A DNA stretch of 64,000 bases from Streptomyces sp. NBC_01451. GTDB taxonomy: Bacteria > Actinomycetota > Actinomycetes > Streptomycetales > Streptomycetaceae. The translations under genes and the position numbers were made by a program. The DNA is taken from positions 620,001 through 684,000 of the forward strand of contig NZ_CP109479.1 of the NCBI RefSeq assembly GCF_036227485.1, read 5' to 3'. Position 1 is the stretch's first letter; every line of letters starts with the position of its first letter. Positions 19,209-28,084 of the stretch are shown in pieces. The notes beneath the pieces were generated by a model that had not been told where the DNA came from, made no database searches, and saw only the letters and a list, made by a program, of their open reading frames with translations.

Positions 19209-19970
19209 TCAGCTGTTCCAGCTCTCGTCGTACGGGTCGCGCGGGGTCGGGACCGGCCTGGCCTCGGCGATGTCGAAGAACGGGATGCGTCCCTTGTTCA
19301 CCGGGTCCTTGGTCTGCCGATCGGTGTAGGTGCCGGTGAGTTCGAGCCAGGTGTCCGGCTGCAGCACCGGGGGGACGTGGCCGGTCAGCCCGACCTTGAC
19401 CGGCTGGGCGTCCGCAGCGCAGCAGTTGAGGGCCATCCGCACGAGGTACGGGGTGCCCTTGCCGTCCAGTGCGACGAACCCGGTGATCGCGATCCGCCGG
19501 TTCCCCAGCGAGCGTCCGTGGTCGTAGGCCGCGCGTCCCGCGTAGTCGACCAGACTGAGGCGGACGGGATCGCCGGAGGGCAGGGGCGGATAGGCCAGCG
19601 GCGCCTGGAGGGCCGTACCCGTGCGCAGGGCGCTGTAGGAGCCCAGGGCGGGCGGGGCCACCAGGATCAGCGCGAACAGGGGAAGCACCAGAAGCCAGGA
19701 GACGCGCGGTTCACGGTGGACGTGACCTTCCTGGTCGTCCGCGTGCGTCTCCTCACCGTGTCCGTGGACTGCGCTCCCGGAGCCGGCTGTTGAGCTCTTC
19801 CGCTCGTACCAGACCGTCGCCAGCGCGGCCACCATCAGCACGACTCCCGCGCCGACGACCATCGGCTGGAGCCCTGCCTTGACGTAGCGCAGGTAGAGGT
19901 CGGTGGTACCGGCGTGCACCATCGCTCCGCCGACCAGGAACAGGACGACCGCCTGTGCCTGCCGGTTCAC
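19209..19970 (-). CDS. TIGR03943/DUF1980 family membrane protein (YcgQ-like)
   Basis: 253 residues. Two N-terminal membrane helices (AVVLFLVGGAMVHAG, PMVVGAGVVLMVAALATVWY) precede a His/acid-rich loop (HGHGEETHADDQEGHVH) that could bind zinc. A third helix (SWLLVLPLFALILVAPPAL) leads to an external C-terminal domain with a conserved Cys pair (MALNCCAADAQPVKV) and WLELTGTY. The family always travels with a DUF318 permease, here directly upstream with a 4-nt GTGA overlap. The pair is implicated in metal (zinc) handling by gene neighbourhoods in other bacteria; the exact role is unsettled. It sits next to Zur-like-boxed rpmF. Confidence 0.85.
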   Translation of the reverse strand: MNRQAQAVVLFLVGGAMVHAGTTDLYLRYVKAGLQPMVVGAGVVLMVAALATVWYERKSSTAGSGSAVHGHGEETHADDQEGHVHREPRVSWLLVLPLFALILVAPPALGSYSALRTGTALQAPLAYPPLPSGDPVRLSLVDYAGRAAYDHGRSLGNRRIAITGFVALDGKGTPYLVRMALNCCAADAQPVKVGLTGHVPPVLQPDTWLELTGTYTDRQTKDPVNKGRIPFFDIAEARPVPTPRDPYDESWNS

Positions 19971-21025
19971 AGGAGCACCGCCCCGACGAGGACGGCCGAC
20001 GCCACGGCCATGACGAAGGTGGCCGGTGCGAAGCGCAGCGCGAACCCGCGGCCGAAGGTCGCCGTCTGCATGGCGAAGAGCTTCAGGTCGATCATCGGGC
20101 CGACCACCAGGAACGCCAGCCTGGCCGTGAGCGAGAACTGGGTCAGGGACGCGGCGACGAACGCGTCCGCCTCCGAGCAGATCGACAGCAGCACCGCGAG
20201 GACGGCGAGCGCGAGCACCGACACCACCGGGTTGTCCGCGGCGAGACCGAGCCAGCTCGCCGGCACCACGGCCTTCAGGGTGGCGGCGGCCATCGCGCCG
20301 ACGACCAGGAAGCCGCCCGCGTGCATCACGTCGTGCCGTACGGAGCTCCAGAACGCGGCGCCCCTGCCGAGGCCGCCGTCCGACGGGTGGGCAGGCGGGC
20401 GCAGCCAGTCGGTGCGGCCGAGCCGCTGCCAGAGCCAGCCCATCGCGCACGCCACGAGCAGGCTCGCGACGAACCGGGCGACGACCATCTCCGGCCTGCC
20501 GGGGAACGCGATGGCGGTCGCGGTCAGCACGATCGGGTTGATCGCCGGGGCGGAGAGCAGGAACGCGAGCGCCGCCGCGGGGGCGACACCCCGCCGCACC
20601 AGCGCGCCGGCCACCGGCACCGACGCGCACTCGCAGCCGGGCAGGATCGCTCCGGCCATCCCCGCGACCGGCACCGCGAGGGCGGGCCTGCCGGGCAGGG
20701 CACGGACGAAGAACGACGGCGGCACGAACACCGCGAGCATCGCCGACAGCAGCACACCGAGGACGAGGAAGGGCAGGGCCTGTACCACGACGGCGACGAA
20801 CACCGTCATCCAGCTCTGCATCACGGGCGCGGACACCCCCCGGCGGATCGGCCCCTGGAGGGCGACCACCAGGATCAGCAGCATGGTCAGGACGAGCGGC
20901 GAGCTGAACTGCCAGCCCTGCTGCTCGCCGGTCGCACCGTCCTTCGCGCCGCCCTTCGCCTCGTCGGGCGGCGCCTCCGTGTCGCGGTGGCCGGCCCCGG
21001 GCGGGGCCGCTTTGGTGATGCTCAC
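19967..21025 (-). CDS. DUF318/ArsP_1-type permease (YcgR-like)
   Basis: 352 residues with about eight to ten membrane helices. Two inverted halves each carry the family signature: ILPGCECASVPVAGALVRRG in the first, and SICSEADAFVAASLTQFSL with LVVGPMIDLKL in the second. A Lys/Asp/Glu-rich cytoplasmic N-terminus (residues 1-35) is variable. Family members include arsenical (ArsP) and metal-linked permeases. Coupling to the TIGR03943 protein points to the metal-linked branch. No arsenic genes are nearby. ATG 21025. The promoter region towards the divergent TOBE regulator has no obvious Zur box. Confidence 0.85.
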   Translation of the reverse strand: MSITKAAPPGAGHRDTEAPPDEAKGGAKDGATGEQQGWQFSSPLVLTMLLILVVALQGPIRRGVSAPVMQSWMTVFVAVVVQALPFLVLGVLLSAMLAVFVPPSFFVRALPGRPALAVPVAGMAGAILPGCECASVPVAGALVRRGVAPAAALAFLLSAPAINPIVLTATAIAFPGRPEMVVARFVASLLVACAMGWLWQRLGRTDWLRPPAHPSDGGLGRGAAFWSSVRHDVMHAGGFLVVGAMAAATLKAVVPASWLGLAADNPVVSVLALAVLAVLLSICSEADAFVAASLTQFSLTARLAFLVVGPMIDLKLFAMQTATFGRGFALRFAPATFVMAVASAVLVGAVLL

Positions 21026-21144
21026 GGGTGAGGTACCTCCGGGCGTGGCTGTGCAGCGTGCGTGCGTTCCCTACCACTTCAGTACGCCTGGACGGGCACG
21101 GTTGCTCATTTTGCGAGATCGGGGAACGAGCTAGGTTGGCGCGT

Positions 21145-21552
21145 ATGCAGTCCTACACCATTGGTCAGGCCGCCCGTCTGCTGGGCGTGAGCCCCGACAC
21201 CGCGAGGCGGTGGGCGGATGCGGGCCGGGTGAAGACCCACCGCGACGAGGGTGGGCGGCGGCTGATCGACGGACGGGATCTGGCCGCCTTCTCGATCGAG
21301 CTGGCCAACTCCGGTCCGGGCACCGGCTCCGGCGAGGAGGAGCCGTCGTACACCTCCGCCCGCAACGCCTTCTCCGGCATCGTCACCGCCGTGAAGCTGG
21401 GCGACGTCGCCGCACAGGTCGAGATCCAGGCGGGTCCGCACCGGCTGGTGTCGCTGCTGACCCGGGAGGCGGTGGAGGAGCTGGGCCTTGAGGTCGGTGT
21501 GGAGGCGACGGCCCGGGTGAAGTCGACGAGCGTGCACATCGACCGGACCTGA
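21145..21552 (+). CDS. HTH/TOBE molybdate-binding-type regulator
   Basis: 135 residues: an excisionase/MerR-like helix-turn-helix (YTIGQAARLLGVSPDTARRW, ending in a wing GRRLIDGRDLAAF) fused to one Mop/TOBE domain (SARNAFSGIVTAVKLGDVAA to KSTSVHIDRT, about 68-135). TOBE domains of this kind bind molybdate or tungstate. Such one-TOBE proteins in actinobacteria usually lie beside modABC transport genes, but none is present here, so its targets are elsewhere or it acts as a Mo-storage protein. A TAGGTT hexamer lies 7 nt before the ATG, suggesting a leaderless transcript. The frame is open further upstream, but the ATG at 21145 begins the conserved domain. Confidence 0.85.
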   Translation: MQSYTIGQAARLLGVSPDTARRWADAGRVKTHRDEGGRRLIDGRDLAAFSIELANSGPGTGSGEEEPSYTSARNAFSGIVTAVKLGDVAAQVEIQAGPHRLVSLLTREAVEELGLEVGVEATARVKSTSVHIDRT

Positions 21553-21641
21553 GCCGGGCGCGGTTCCCCGCGCGCACGGGACGCGCGGAGGGCCGGAAAT
21601 AATCGGTGGCCCTGCCGACGACGCCTGGCTACGGTCGCGGC

Positions 21642-22760
21642 ATGGTGGAGACCTCCGGCACGTGTACCGACCGGTTCGCCCCCGTACGGGAGGCGTTGGC
21701 TGCCTCGCTCGACGACAAGGACGTGGGCGCGTCCGTGGCGGTGTTCCTCGACGGCGAACCGGTGGCCGACCTGTGGGGCGGCCACACCGACGAGGCCCAT
21801 ACCGTGCCGTGGGAGCGCGACACGCTCACCAACACGTGGTCCACGACGAAGACGATGACGGCGCTGTGCGCCCTGGTCCTCGCCGACCGGGGCGAACTCG
21901 ACCTGGACGCGCCGGTCGCCCGCTACTGGCCCGAGTTCGCCGCGAACGGCAAGGACGACGTCCTCGTACGGCACCTGCTGGGCCACACGGCGGGCCTGCC
22001 CACCTGGGACGAGCCGATGACCGTCGAGGACCTCTACGACTGGCCGACCGCCACCGCCCGTCTCGCCGCCCAGGCCCCGGCCTGGAAGCCCGGCACCGAG
22101 GGCGGTTACCACGCCGTCACCTACGGCTATCTCGTCGGCGAGGTGGTCCGCCGGGTCACCGGCCGCACGCTCGGTACCTTCTTCGCCGAGGAGATCGCCG
22201 GGCCGCTGGGCGCCGACTTCCACATCGGGCTGCCCGCCGAGCACGACCACCGCGTCGCGCCCGTGATCACCCCGCCCGAGCGGGTGCTCGACCCGGACGC
22301 GGCCCTGCCTCGCGACCGCCCCGGCAACCCGTACGTCCCGTCCACCACCGCCAACACCGAGGCCTGGCGGCGCGCCGAGATCCCCGCCGCGAACGGCCAC
22401 GGCAACGCCCGCTCGGTCGCCGCCGTCCAGTCGGTGCTGTCCTGCGGCGGCACCGCACGAGGCGTACGGCTGCTGTCGGAGGCGGGCTGTGAACGCGTCA
22501 TGGAGGAACAGTTCGCCGGAACGGACTCGATCCTGGGCGTGCCCATGCGCTGGGGCCTGGGGTACGGCCTGAACAACGGCCGGCTCCCCAACCCCCGCAC
22601 GTGTTTCTGGGGTGGCTGGGGCGGTTCGATGGTCCTGGTCGACCTGGACGCGCGCCTGACGGTGGCGTACGTCATGAACCGCATGATCGACGCGGACGGC
22701 CTCGGCGACGACCGGGCCTTCCTGATGCTGGCGGCGGCCTACGAAGGACTGTCCGGGTGA
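21642..22760 (+). CDS. Serine hydrolase, beta-lactamase class C/EstB-like
   Basis: 372 residues of the penicillin-binding-protein-like hydrolase family. The nucleophile motif is WSTTKTMTALCALVLADRGE (Ser67-x-x-Lys70), the family motif LLGHTAGLPTW follows, and GYHAVTYGYLVGEVVRRVTG supplies the catalytic Tyr. Late FWGGWGGSMVLVDLDARL replaces the KTG-type triad. Such proteins are mainly cytoplasmic esterases. No signal peptide is seen. TACGGT lies 6 nt before ATG 21642, suggesting a leaderless mRNA. The following kinase gene starts 13 bp after the stop, so the two are probably co-transcribed. Confidence 0.85.
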   Translation: MVETSGTCTDRFAPVREALAASLDDKDVGASVAVFLDGEPVADLWGGHTDEAHTVPWERDTLTNTWSTTKTMTALCALVLADRGELDLDAPVARYWPEFAANGKDDVLVRHLLGHTAGLPTWDEPMTVEDLYDWPTATARLAAQAPAWKPGTEGGYHAVTYGYLVGEVVRRVTGRTLGTFFAEEIAGPLGADFHIGLPAEHDHRVAPVITPPERVLDPDAALPRDRPGNPYVPSTTANTEAWRRAEIPAANGHGNARSVAAVQSVLSCGGTARGVRLLSEAGCERVMEEQFAGTDSILGVPMRWGLGYGLNNGRLPNPRTCFWGGWGGSMVLVDLDARLTVAYVMNRMIDADGLGDDRAFLMLAAAYEGLSG

Positions 22761-22773
22761 GAGACTCGGCCGC

Positions 22774-23463
22774 GTGGAACGCCCCCTCTCCTCCCCCGCG
22801 CCCGCTTTCGACGAACTCCTCGGCCGGGCCCGGGCGCTGGTCCGGGACGACCGGCGCGCGGTGCTCGGTATCGCCGGGAGTCCCGGCGCGGGCAAGACGA
22901 CGCTCGCGGAACGGCTCGTCGGCGCGCTGAACGGCGACGGCGATCCCTGGGTCGCCCATGTGCCGATGGACGGGTTCCATCTCGCCGACGTCGAGCTGGT
23001 ACGGCTGGGCCTGCGGGACCGCAAGGGCGCGCCGGAGACGTTCGACGCGGCGGGGTACGCGGCACTCCTGCGGCGGCTTCGTGAGGACAACAAGGGGGCG
23101 GGCGGCGGAGAGACCGTCTACGCGCCGGGGTTCGAACGGGTGCTGGAGCAGCCGATCGCCGGTGCGATCCCGGTGTTTCCGTCCGCGCGTCTTGTCGTCA
23201 CCGAGGGCAACTACCTTCTCCTGGCGGAGGGTTCGTGGGCACGGGTGCGGTCCCAGCTCGACGAGGTGTGGTTCTGCGAGCTGGACGAGGGTGAGCGCGT
23301 CCGCAGGCTCGTCGCCCGGCACGAGGAGTTCGGCAAGGACCACGACACGGCCGTCGCGTGGGTGCGGGGCACGGACCAGCGCAACGCCGACCTGGTCGCC
23401 GCGACCCGGGACCGGGCGGACCTGGTGGTACCGGGGGCGATGCGCTACCGGGTTGCCCGGTGA
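22774..23463 (+). CDS. Nucleoside/nucleotide kinase-like P-loop protein
   Basis: 229 residues, uridine-kinase/phosphoribulokinase-like fold. Walker A is GIAGSPGAGKTTLAERL, the substrate Asp region is VPMDGFHLADVELVRLG, and GAPETFDAAGY with TVYAPGFER follows. LVVTEGNYLLL is the Walker B region. Members of this group are annotated as nucleoside/nucleotide kinase or fructose-like kinase (FrcK). The substrate is not known. GTG start at 22774, 13 bp after the serine hydrolase stop. The gene is followed by a strong hairpin. Confidence 0.83.
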   Translation: MERPLSSPAPAFDELLGRARALVRDDRRAVLGIAGSPGAGKTTLAERLVGALNGDGDPWVAHVPMDGFHLADVELVRLGLRDRKGAPETFDAAGYAALLRRLREDNKGAGGGETVYAPGFERVLEQPIAGAIPVFPSARLVVTEGNYLLLAEGSWARVRSQLDEVWFCELDEGERVRRLVARHEEFGKDHDTAVAWVRGTDQRNADLVAATRDRADLVVPGAMRYRVAR

Positions 23464-23467
23464 CACG

Positions 23468-23507
23468 ACGAGGCCGAGCAGCGCGCGGGTGAGCCGCTCG
23501 GCCTCGT
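23468..23507. terminator. 12-bp perfect hairpin between convergent kinase gene and pseudogene
   Basis: Arms ACGAGGCCGAGC (23468-23479) and GCTCGGCCTCGT (23496-23507), 16-nt loop, begin 5 nt after the kinase stop. Confidence 0.6.
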
Positions 23508-23526
23508 ACGTCCTGCGCGGTCCTGC

Positions 23527-24427
23527 TCAGCCTGCCCGGCCGACGAGTGTCGGCTCCGGTTCACCGTGGGCCTCGCCCGCCACTTCGTCGATCACGGCGG
23601 TGAACGCCTCGGTGCGCACCCGCGGGCCTTTCGGCGTGACCTCGATGGACGGCTCGAACCCGGCACCGCCGTCACCGCCGTACCGTACGGCGAAGACGCT
23701 CAGCCCCTCCGGTGCGCCGGGCGCCGGGTCGGCCTCCAGTGCCGTGGAGCCGACCGGGTGGCGCCGGCCCTCGTCGGGGTTGCCGTAGCCGCGCGGGTCG
23801 GCGGTGAGAGCGAAGGCCGCCTGCTCCTCGGTCGTCTCCGCGCGGGCGTCGAAGCGGTCCGCGCCCCCGGGCCGAAGAAGGTCGCCTCAATCCGTCGGCG
23901 CCCGTAGCCGCGCGCCAACTCGACCCGTTCCACGCGCTGTTCGTCGGCGACGAGCCCCTCGGCCGCGTCCAGGACGTTCACCGCCCGGAGCAGCGCCCAC
24001 ACCGTGCTCGGCCAGTCGCCGATGGGGTGGGCGCCGGACTCCAGCACGTAACGGGCTTACGGGAGACCGGAGTCGCGGGTCCGCAGATTCGGGTAGCCGG
24101 GGTTGTCCTCGGTGCGGACCCGCTCGCGGAGGGGGAAGGCGAGGCTGCGGGCCACCGCCTCCGGCAGGCGCGGGTCCTTGTCGCGCTGCCGGGCCAGGGC
24201 CGGCAGCGAGGTGACGCCGAGGTAGGTGTCGTCGACGCAGTCGGGGTGTTCGGGGTTGCCGTCGCGGGTGAGGCGAGTGAGCGCCTCACCCGCGACGGCG
24301 GTCAGGACGGCGTCGTGGTCCGCCGGAGTCGCCGGCAGATCGTGCAACGCCCTTCGTCGGTGCGGGAGATGCAAGGCCCTGAGCCCATCGTGCCCGGGGT
24401 GGCCATGGCGTGGTCCTTCGGAGTCAT
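23527..24427 (-). pseudogene. Decayed gene downstream of the heparinase-like lyase (nonsense plus two frameshifts)
   Basis: A former protein of about 300 residues can be pieced together on the minus strand. It starts at ATG 24427, overlapping the lyase stop (ATGA). Lesion 1 is a frame change near 24330-24360, between MTPKDHAMATPG and LHDLPATPADHD. Lesion 2 is an in-frame TAA at 24057-24059 (DSGLP, stop, ARYVLESGAHPIGDW), a one-base change from TAC. Lesion 3 is a frame change near 23868 in a C/G run, after which GADRFDARAETTEEQ continues to GEPEPTLVGRAG and a stop at 23527. Codon bias is coding-like throughout. I do not recognise the family; the operon position suggests a sugar-acid or glycan enzyme. 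Confidence 0.75.
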
Positions 24428-26142
24428 CCGACAGGTGCGGGCCTGCGGGCGCGCAGCGCGACGGTCAGTGTGTGCGGACCGAGTCCCCCGATGTAGACGC
24501 GGTTCCCGGTCGTCGCGTCGGTGCCGCCCGCCACGGTGTAGTCCTGGCCCGGGTCGTAGCGCAGTACGTCGCTCCGGTCCGGTCCGGCGAGCGGTTCGCC
24601 CGCCTCGATGCCGGCCTCGACCCGGATCTCGTCGTCGCCGACCCGGTAGGTCATCGGGCCGCTCGTCAGGGACCAGCGTCCGTCGCCGATCGGTTCGGCG
24701 CCCTCCAGCACTCCGCCCGGGCGGAAGGTCAGTTCGAGGGCCCAGGGCACCCGTGGTCCGCTGATGTCGATCCGCAGGTCGGCACCGTCCTCCCGCAGGT
24801 CCGCCTCGATGCGGGTCGTGTGCGAGACCTCGTCCCGAGGCCGGTCCGGGAAGGCCATCGAGGCCGAGAAGCGCCCGTCGTCCACCAGCCGGTAGACGCC
24901 GTCGTCCCGCCTCTCGTCCTTCGGGAGCGGCTGGTAGTAGGCGGCGTTGAGCGTCTGGGTGAGCCGGTAGCTGTTGTCGGCGGGCTGTTCCATGCCGGCG
25001 GCGCGGAACGGGCCCAGATCGAAGAACCCCCGCGAGAGACGGACCGCGTCGAGGACGGCGTCCCCGGCGAACAGGCGCAGGAAGGTGGGGTTGCAGGCGA
25101 GGCCCGATCGGATGCGCCGGTGCTCGGGCACGTCGGAGCCGCCGTACACCACCGTGTGCGCGGTGGCCGAGGCGCGTGCGGCGAGGCGTGCGGTGGTGAG
25201 GTGGCTGTCGCGCGGGAGGGTCTCCGGGGCCGGGGCCGGCAGGGGGCGGCACAGGTCCGGGGTGAGGAGGGTCTCGGCGAGCAGGTCGGGGTCGTCGATC
25301 CCGTCTGCTTCCGCCAGCCGCGCCGCGCGGGCGAAGTCGCCCCGGCCGGTGCGGATCGCGAGCAGCCGGTAGTGCGGCAGGTAGGGCGCCAGCGGGAACC
25401 GGTCCTTCTGGTCCTGCCGTCGCGAGTGGACGGTCTCCACCGTGCCGTCGGGCCTGATGAGGTCCAGGGTGGTGGCCAGGTTGTGTTCGACGGCGTCCAG
25501 CAGGTCGGTGCGGCCGAGGACCTCGGCCAGCAGGAGCAGCGACGGATTGGAGACGTGGGCCGCGTAGTTGGCACTGCGTTCCGAGTACAGGCCGTCCGCG
25601 TCGATGTCGACGCCCTCGGCGAGCCACTCCTCGACGCGGTCGAGGAGCCGGTCGTCCGGGAACGACCGGTGCAGCCGGGCCAGCGCCGCGCTCAGCTCCC
25701 AGCGGTGGTTCGGGGTGTGGACCCCGCCGGTGAGGAGGCTGCCGGTGGCGGCACCGGCGATCTCGGCGAGGGCGGCCGTGACGTCGCGCAGTTCCGGCCC
25801 GGCGCCCGCGGCGAGGACGTGCGCGTCGCACACGTCGTTGACGGTGAAGCCGGAGTCCGGGGGTGACTGCACGTTGTCGCCGCCGGCGAAGAGACCGGTG
25901 CCGGTCTGTGTGGCCCGCAGGGCGCGGAGGTGGGTCGTCGCGGCGGCGACAGCCTCCTCGCTGCCGTGCAGTGCCGAGTCCGGCGAACGGTAGGCCGCGA
26001 TCAGGGTCTTCACCCGCCGCGCCAGACCACGGTGCGGCACACCGGCGGGTTCCTCGTCGGGACGGGCCGCCAGGGGGGCGGCCTGCCGGTCGGCGGCGCG
26101 GGCCACCGACCGGACGAACTCGTGGTCGAGCGGGGTGGGCAA
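24424..26142 (-). CDS. Heparinase II/III-like polysaccharide lyase
   Basis: About 572 residues. The N-terminal alpha/alpha toroid includes GFTVNDVCDAHVLAA, NHRWELSAALARLHRSF and GLYSERSANYAAHVSN, where Asn-His and Tyr/His placements fit the lyase active cleft. The C-terminal half is a heparinase II/III beta-sandwich (about 330-572) with HTVVYGGSDVPEH, FDLGPFRAAGMEQP and IDISGPRVPW. Such enzymes eliminate at uronic-acid linkages of glycosaminoglycan-like polymers. No signal peptide is seen, so an imported oligosaccharide is the likely substrate. The likely start is TTG 26142 with AAGGA upstream, 2 bp after the permease stop; the frame upstream overlaps the permease and is not real. Confidence 0.78.
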   Translation of the reverse strand: MPTPLDHEFVRSVARAADRQAAPLAARPDEEPAGVPHRGLARRVKTLIAAYRSPDSALHGSEEAVAAATTHLRALRATQTGTGLFAGGDNVQSPPDSGFTVNDVCDAHVLAAGAGPELRDVTAALAEIAGAATGSLLTGGVHTPNHRWELSAALARLHRSFPDDRLLDRVEEWLAEGVDIDADGLYSERSANYAAHVSNPSLLLLAEVLGRTDLLDAVEHNLATTLDLIRPDGTVETVHSRRQDQKDRFPLAPYLPHYRLLAIRTGRGDFARAARLAEADGIDDPDLLAETLLTPDLCRPLPAPAPETLPRDSHLTTARLAARASATAHTVVYGGSDVPEHRRIRSGLACNPTFLRLFAGDAVLDAVRLSRGFFDLGPFRAAGMEQPADNSYRLTQTLNAAYYQPLPKDERRDDGVYRLVDDGRFSASMAFPDRPRDEVSHTTRIEADLREDGADLRIDISGPRVPWALELTFRPGGVLEGAEPIGDGRWSLTSGPMTYRVGDDEIRVEAGIEAGEPLAGPDRSDVLRYDPGQDYTVAGGTDATTGNRVYIGGLGPHTLTVALRARRPAPVG

Positions 26143-26144
26143 GG

Positions 26145-27047
26145 TCAGTCCTTCAGTCCGGCGTTGATGTCGGCGCCCATGACGTAGCGCTGGAAGACAA
26201 GGAAGACGAGGATCAGCGGGATCATGGAGATGACCGAGGCGCCGAGCAGTACCGACCAGTTGATGTTCTGCGCGCCGACGATGCTCTGGATGCCGATCTG
26301 CACGGTGAACTTGTTGGGGTCGTTGAGCATCAGCAGCGGCCAGATGTAGTCGTTCCAGCGCCACTGGAAGGACAGGATGGCGAGGGTCAGCATGATGGGC
26401 CGGGAGATCGGCACCATGATCCGCGCGAAGATCGCCAGCTCACGTGCGCCGTCGATGCGCGCGGCTTCCACGAGTTCGTCGGGAACCGTCAGGAAGAACT
26501 GGCGGAACATGAAGCAGCCGGTCGCGGTGAGCACGGCCGGGAGGATGATGCCGGCGAACGAGTTGTAGAGGCCGAGATTGCGGACCACCAGGAACTCGGG
26601 GGCGAGCATGACCTCGCCCGGCAGCATCGTGGTGGCCAGGATGCAGATGAAGAACGCCTTGAGCCATCGGTTGTCGTACTTGGCCAGCGCGTACCCGGTG
26701 CAGCAGCTGACGCCCACCGTGAGGATCGTCGTGATCACGCACACGATGGCCGTGTTGATGAAGTACTGGGAGAAGTTGGCGCTGTCCCACGCCGCCTTGA
26801 AGCCCGACAGGGTGGGGTCGCGCGGAACCAGCGTCAGCGGATAGGAGAACAGGTCGCTGGACGGCTTGAAGGAGCTGAGGATGAACCACAGCACCGGAAA
26901 CCCGTACAGGCACGCCATGATCCACAGCAGTGTCGTCGGGGCGATCGCCCGTCGGAGGCCGCCGCCGGCCGCCCCGCGGGGCCGCTTCTTGACGGTGGGC
27001 CGTTTGGCGTCGGCGTCGAGCGGGCGCGGCATGTCTGTGGTTGTCAT
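26145..27047 (-). CDS. Carbohydrate ABC transporter permease (MalG-type)
   Basis: 300 residues. A charged cytoplasmic N-terminus (35-40 residues) precedes six membrane helices. The EAA loop ELVEAARIDGARELAIFARIMVP (G at the conserved spot) contacts the ATPase. The C-terminus FVFQRYVMGADINAGLKD-like ending (VFQRYVMGADINAGLKD) is typical of MalG/UgpE-type sugar permeases. It overlaps the upstream permease stop by 4 nt. No ATPase gene is in the operon; in Streptomyces a shared MsiK-type ATPase usually serves such systems, which I infer here. Confidence 0.93.
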   Translation of the reverse strand: MTTTDMPRPLDADAKRPTVKKRPRGAAGGGLRRAIAPTTLLWIMACLYGFPVLWFILSSFKPSSDLFSYPLTLVPRDPTLSGFKAAWDSANFSQYFINTAIVCVITTILTVGVSCCTGYALAKYDNRWLKAFFICILATTMLPGEVMLAPEFLVVRNLGLYNSFAGIILPAVLTATGCFMFRQFFLTVPDELVEAARIDGARELAIFARIMVPISRPIMLTLAILSFQWRWNDYIWPLLMLNDPNKFTVQIGIQSIVGAQNINWSVLLGASVISMIPLILVFLVFQRYVMGADINAGLKD

Positions 27048-27964
27048 CGGTTCTCCACCCGCCGGTTGACGATCAGCTGGACGATCGCGACGGCCATCAG
27101 GATGAGCATGAGCACGAACGACGCGGCGCTCGCGTAGCCGATCTGGCCCCGTTTGAAGCCAGTCTCGTAGATGTACTGGACGAGCAGGTTGTTCGAAGTG
27201 CCGGGGCCGCCGTTGTTGAGGGCGACGAACACCGGGTACTCCTTCATCGCGTTGATCGTGTTGAGCAGGATCACGATGAACGAGGTGGGCGCGATGCTCG
27301 GCAGCGTGATGCTGAAGAACTGACGCCAGGGGCCGGCGCCGTCGAGCGAGGCGGCCTCGTAGTAGGACACCGGTACGTTCTTGATCGCCGCGATGAACAG
27401 CAGCATCGAGAAGCCCGTCCAGGCCCAGGACGCCGCGAACACCACGACCAGCAGCGACAGGTCCGCGTCCGACTGCCACGGAACGGCGCCGCCGCCGAAC
27501 TTCTCGATGACGTAGTTGACCAGTCCGAAGTTCTCACCGAACATCCACCGCCACAGGACACCCACGACGATGGGCGACAGCAGCCACGGGATGAAGAAGA
27601 TGACGCGCGCGACCGACCCGCCCTTGGCGTTCTTGCTCACCACCAGGTTGGCGGCGAGCAGCGAGACCACGAAGTTCAGCGGTACGAAGAGCACGGCGTA
27701 CAGCAGCGTCCGGCTCAGCGCGTCGTAGAACGTGGAGTCCCCGAACAGGTTGTGGTAGTTGTCCAGTCCGATGTACTGGAACGCCCCCACTCCCGTGTAG
27801 TTCGTGAACGAGTAGACGAGCCCGATCACCGCCGGCCAGACGAAGAACAGCGAGAAGAGCACGACATTGGCCGCGATGAGGACGAGCGGCGCAAGCGTGT
27901 ACTTACTGCGTCTCCTGGACGGGCTCGGCCGGCTCGCGGACACGTCCGGGGCGCGTTTTGTCAT
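27044..27964 (-). CDS. Sugar ABC transporter permease (MalF/UgpA-type)
   Basis: About 306 residues, six membrane helices. The EAA loop VPVSYYEAASLDGAGPWRQF is in the last third, and the N-terminal helix is PLVLIAANVVLFSLFFVWPA. Start ATG 27964 (MTKRAPDVSAS) has GGAG eight bases upstream; an upstream in-frame ATG at 28006 is less likely. It pairs with the MalG-type permease downstream and the binding protein upstream to form one importer. Confidence 0.92.
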   Translation of the reverse strand: MTKRAPDVSASRPSPSRRRSKYTLAPLVLIAANVVLFSLFFVWPAVIGLVYSFTNYTGVGAFQYIGLDNYHNLFGDSTFYDALSRTLLYAVLFVPLNFVVSLLAANLVVSKNAKGGSVARVIFFIPWLLSPIVVGVLWRWMFGENFGLVNYVIEKFGGGAVPWQSDADLSLLVVVFAASWAWTGFSMLLFIAAIKNVPVSYYEAASLDGAGPWRQFFSITLPSIAPTSFIVILLNTINAMKEYPVFVALNNGGPGTSNNLLVQYIYETGFKRGQIGYASAASFVLMLILMAVAIVQLIVNRRVENR

Positions 27965-28036
27965 CTTCCTGACTCCGTGCTGGTGGAATGGATTCCGGTG
28001 GCTCACACCATGAGCCCGGCATTGCGCGGGCGCCCG

Positions 28037-28072
28037 GGGCGGGCGGCGGCGTCTCGACCCCGCCGCCCGCCC
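28037..28072 (-). other. Intercistronic hairpin between binding-protein and permease genes
   Basis: Perfect 13-bp GC arms GGGCGGGCGGCGG (28037-28049) and CCGCCGCCCGCCC (28060-28072) with a 10-nt loop begin 12 nt after the binding-protein stop. In ABC operons such stems usually raise binding-protein mRNA relative to the permeases by stabilising its 3' end or by partial termination. Confidence 0.6.
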
Positions 28073-28084
28073 TCCGGCCTGCGA

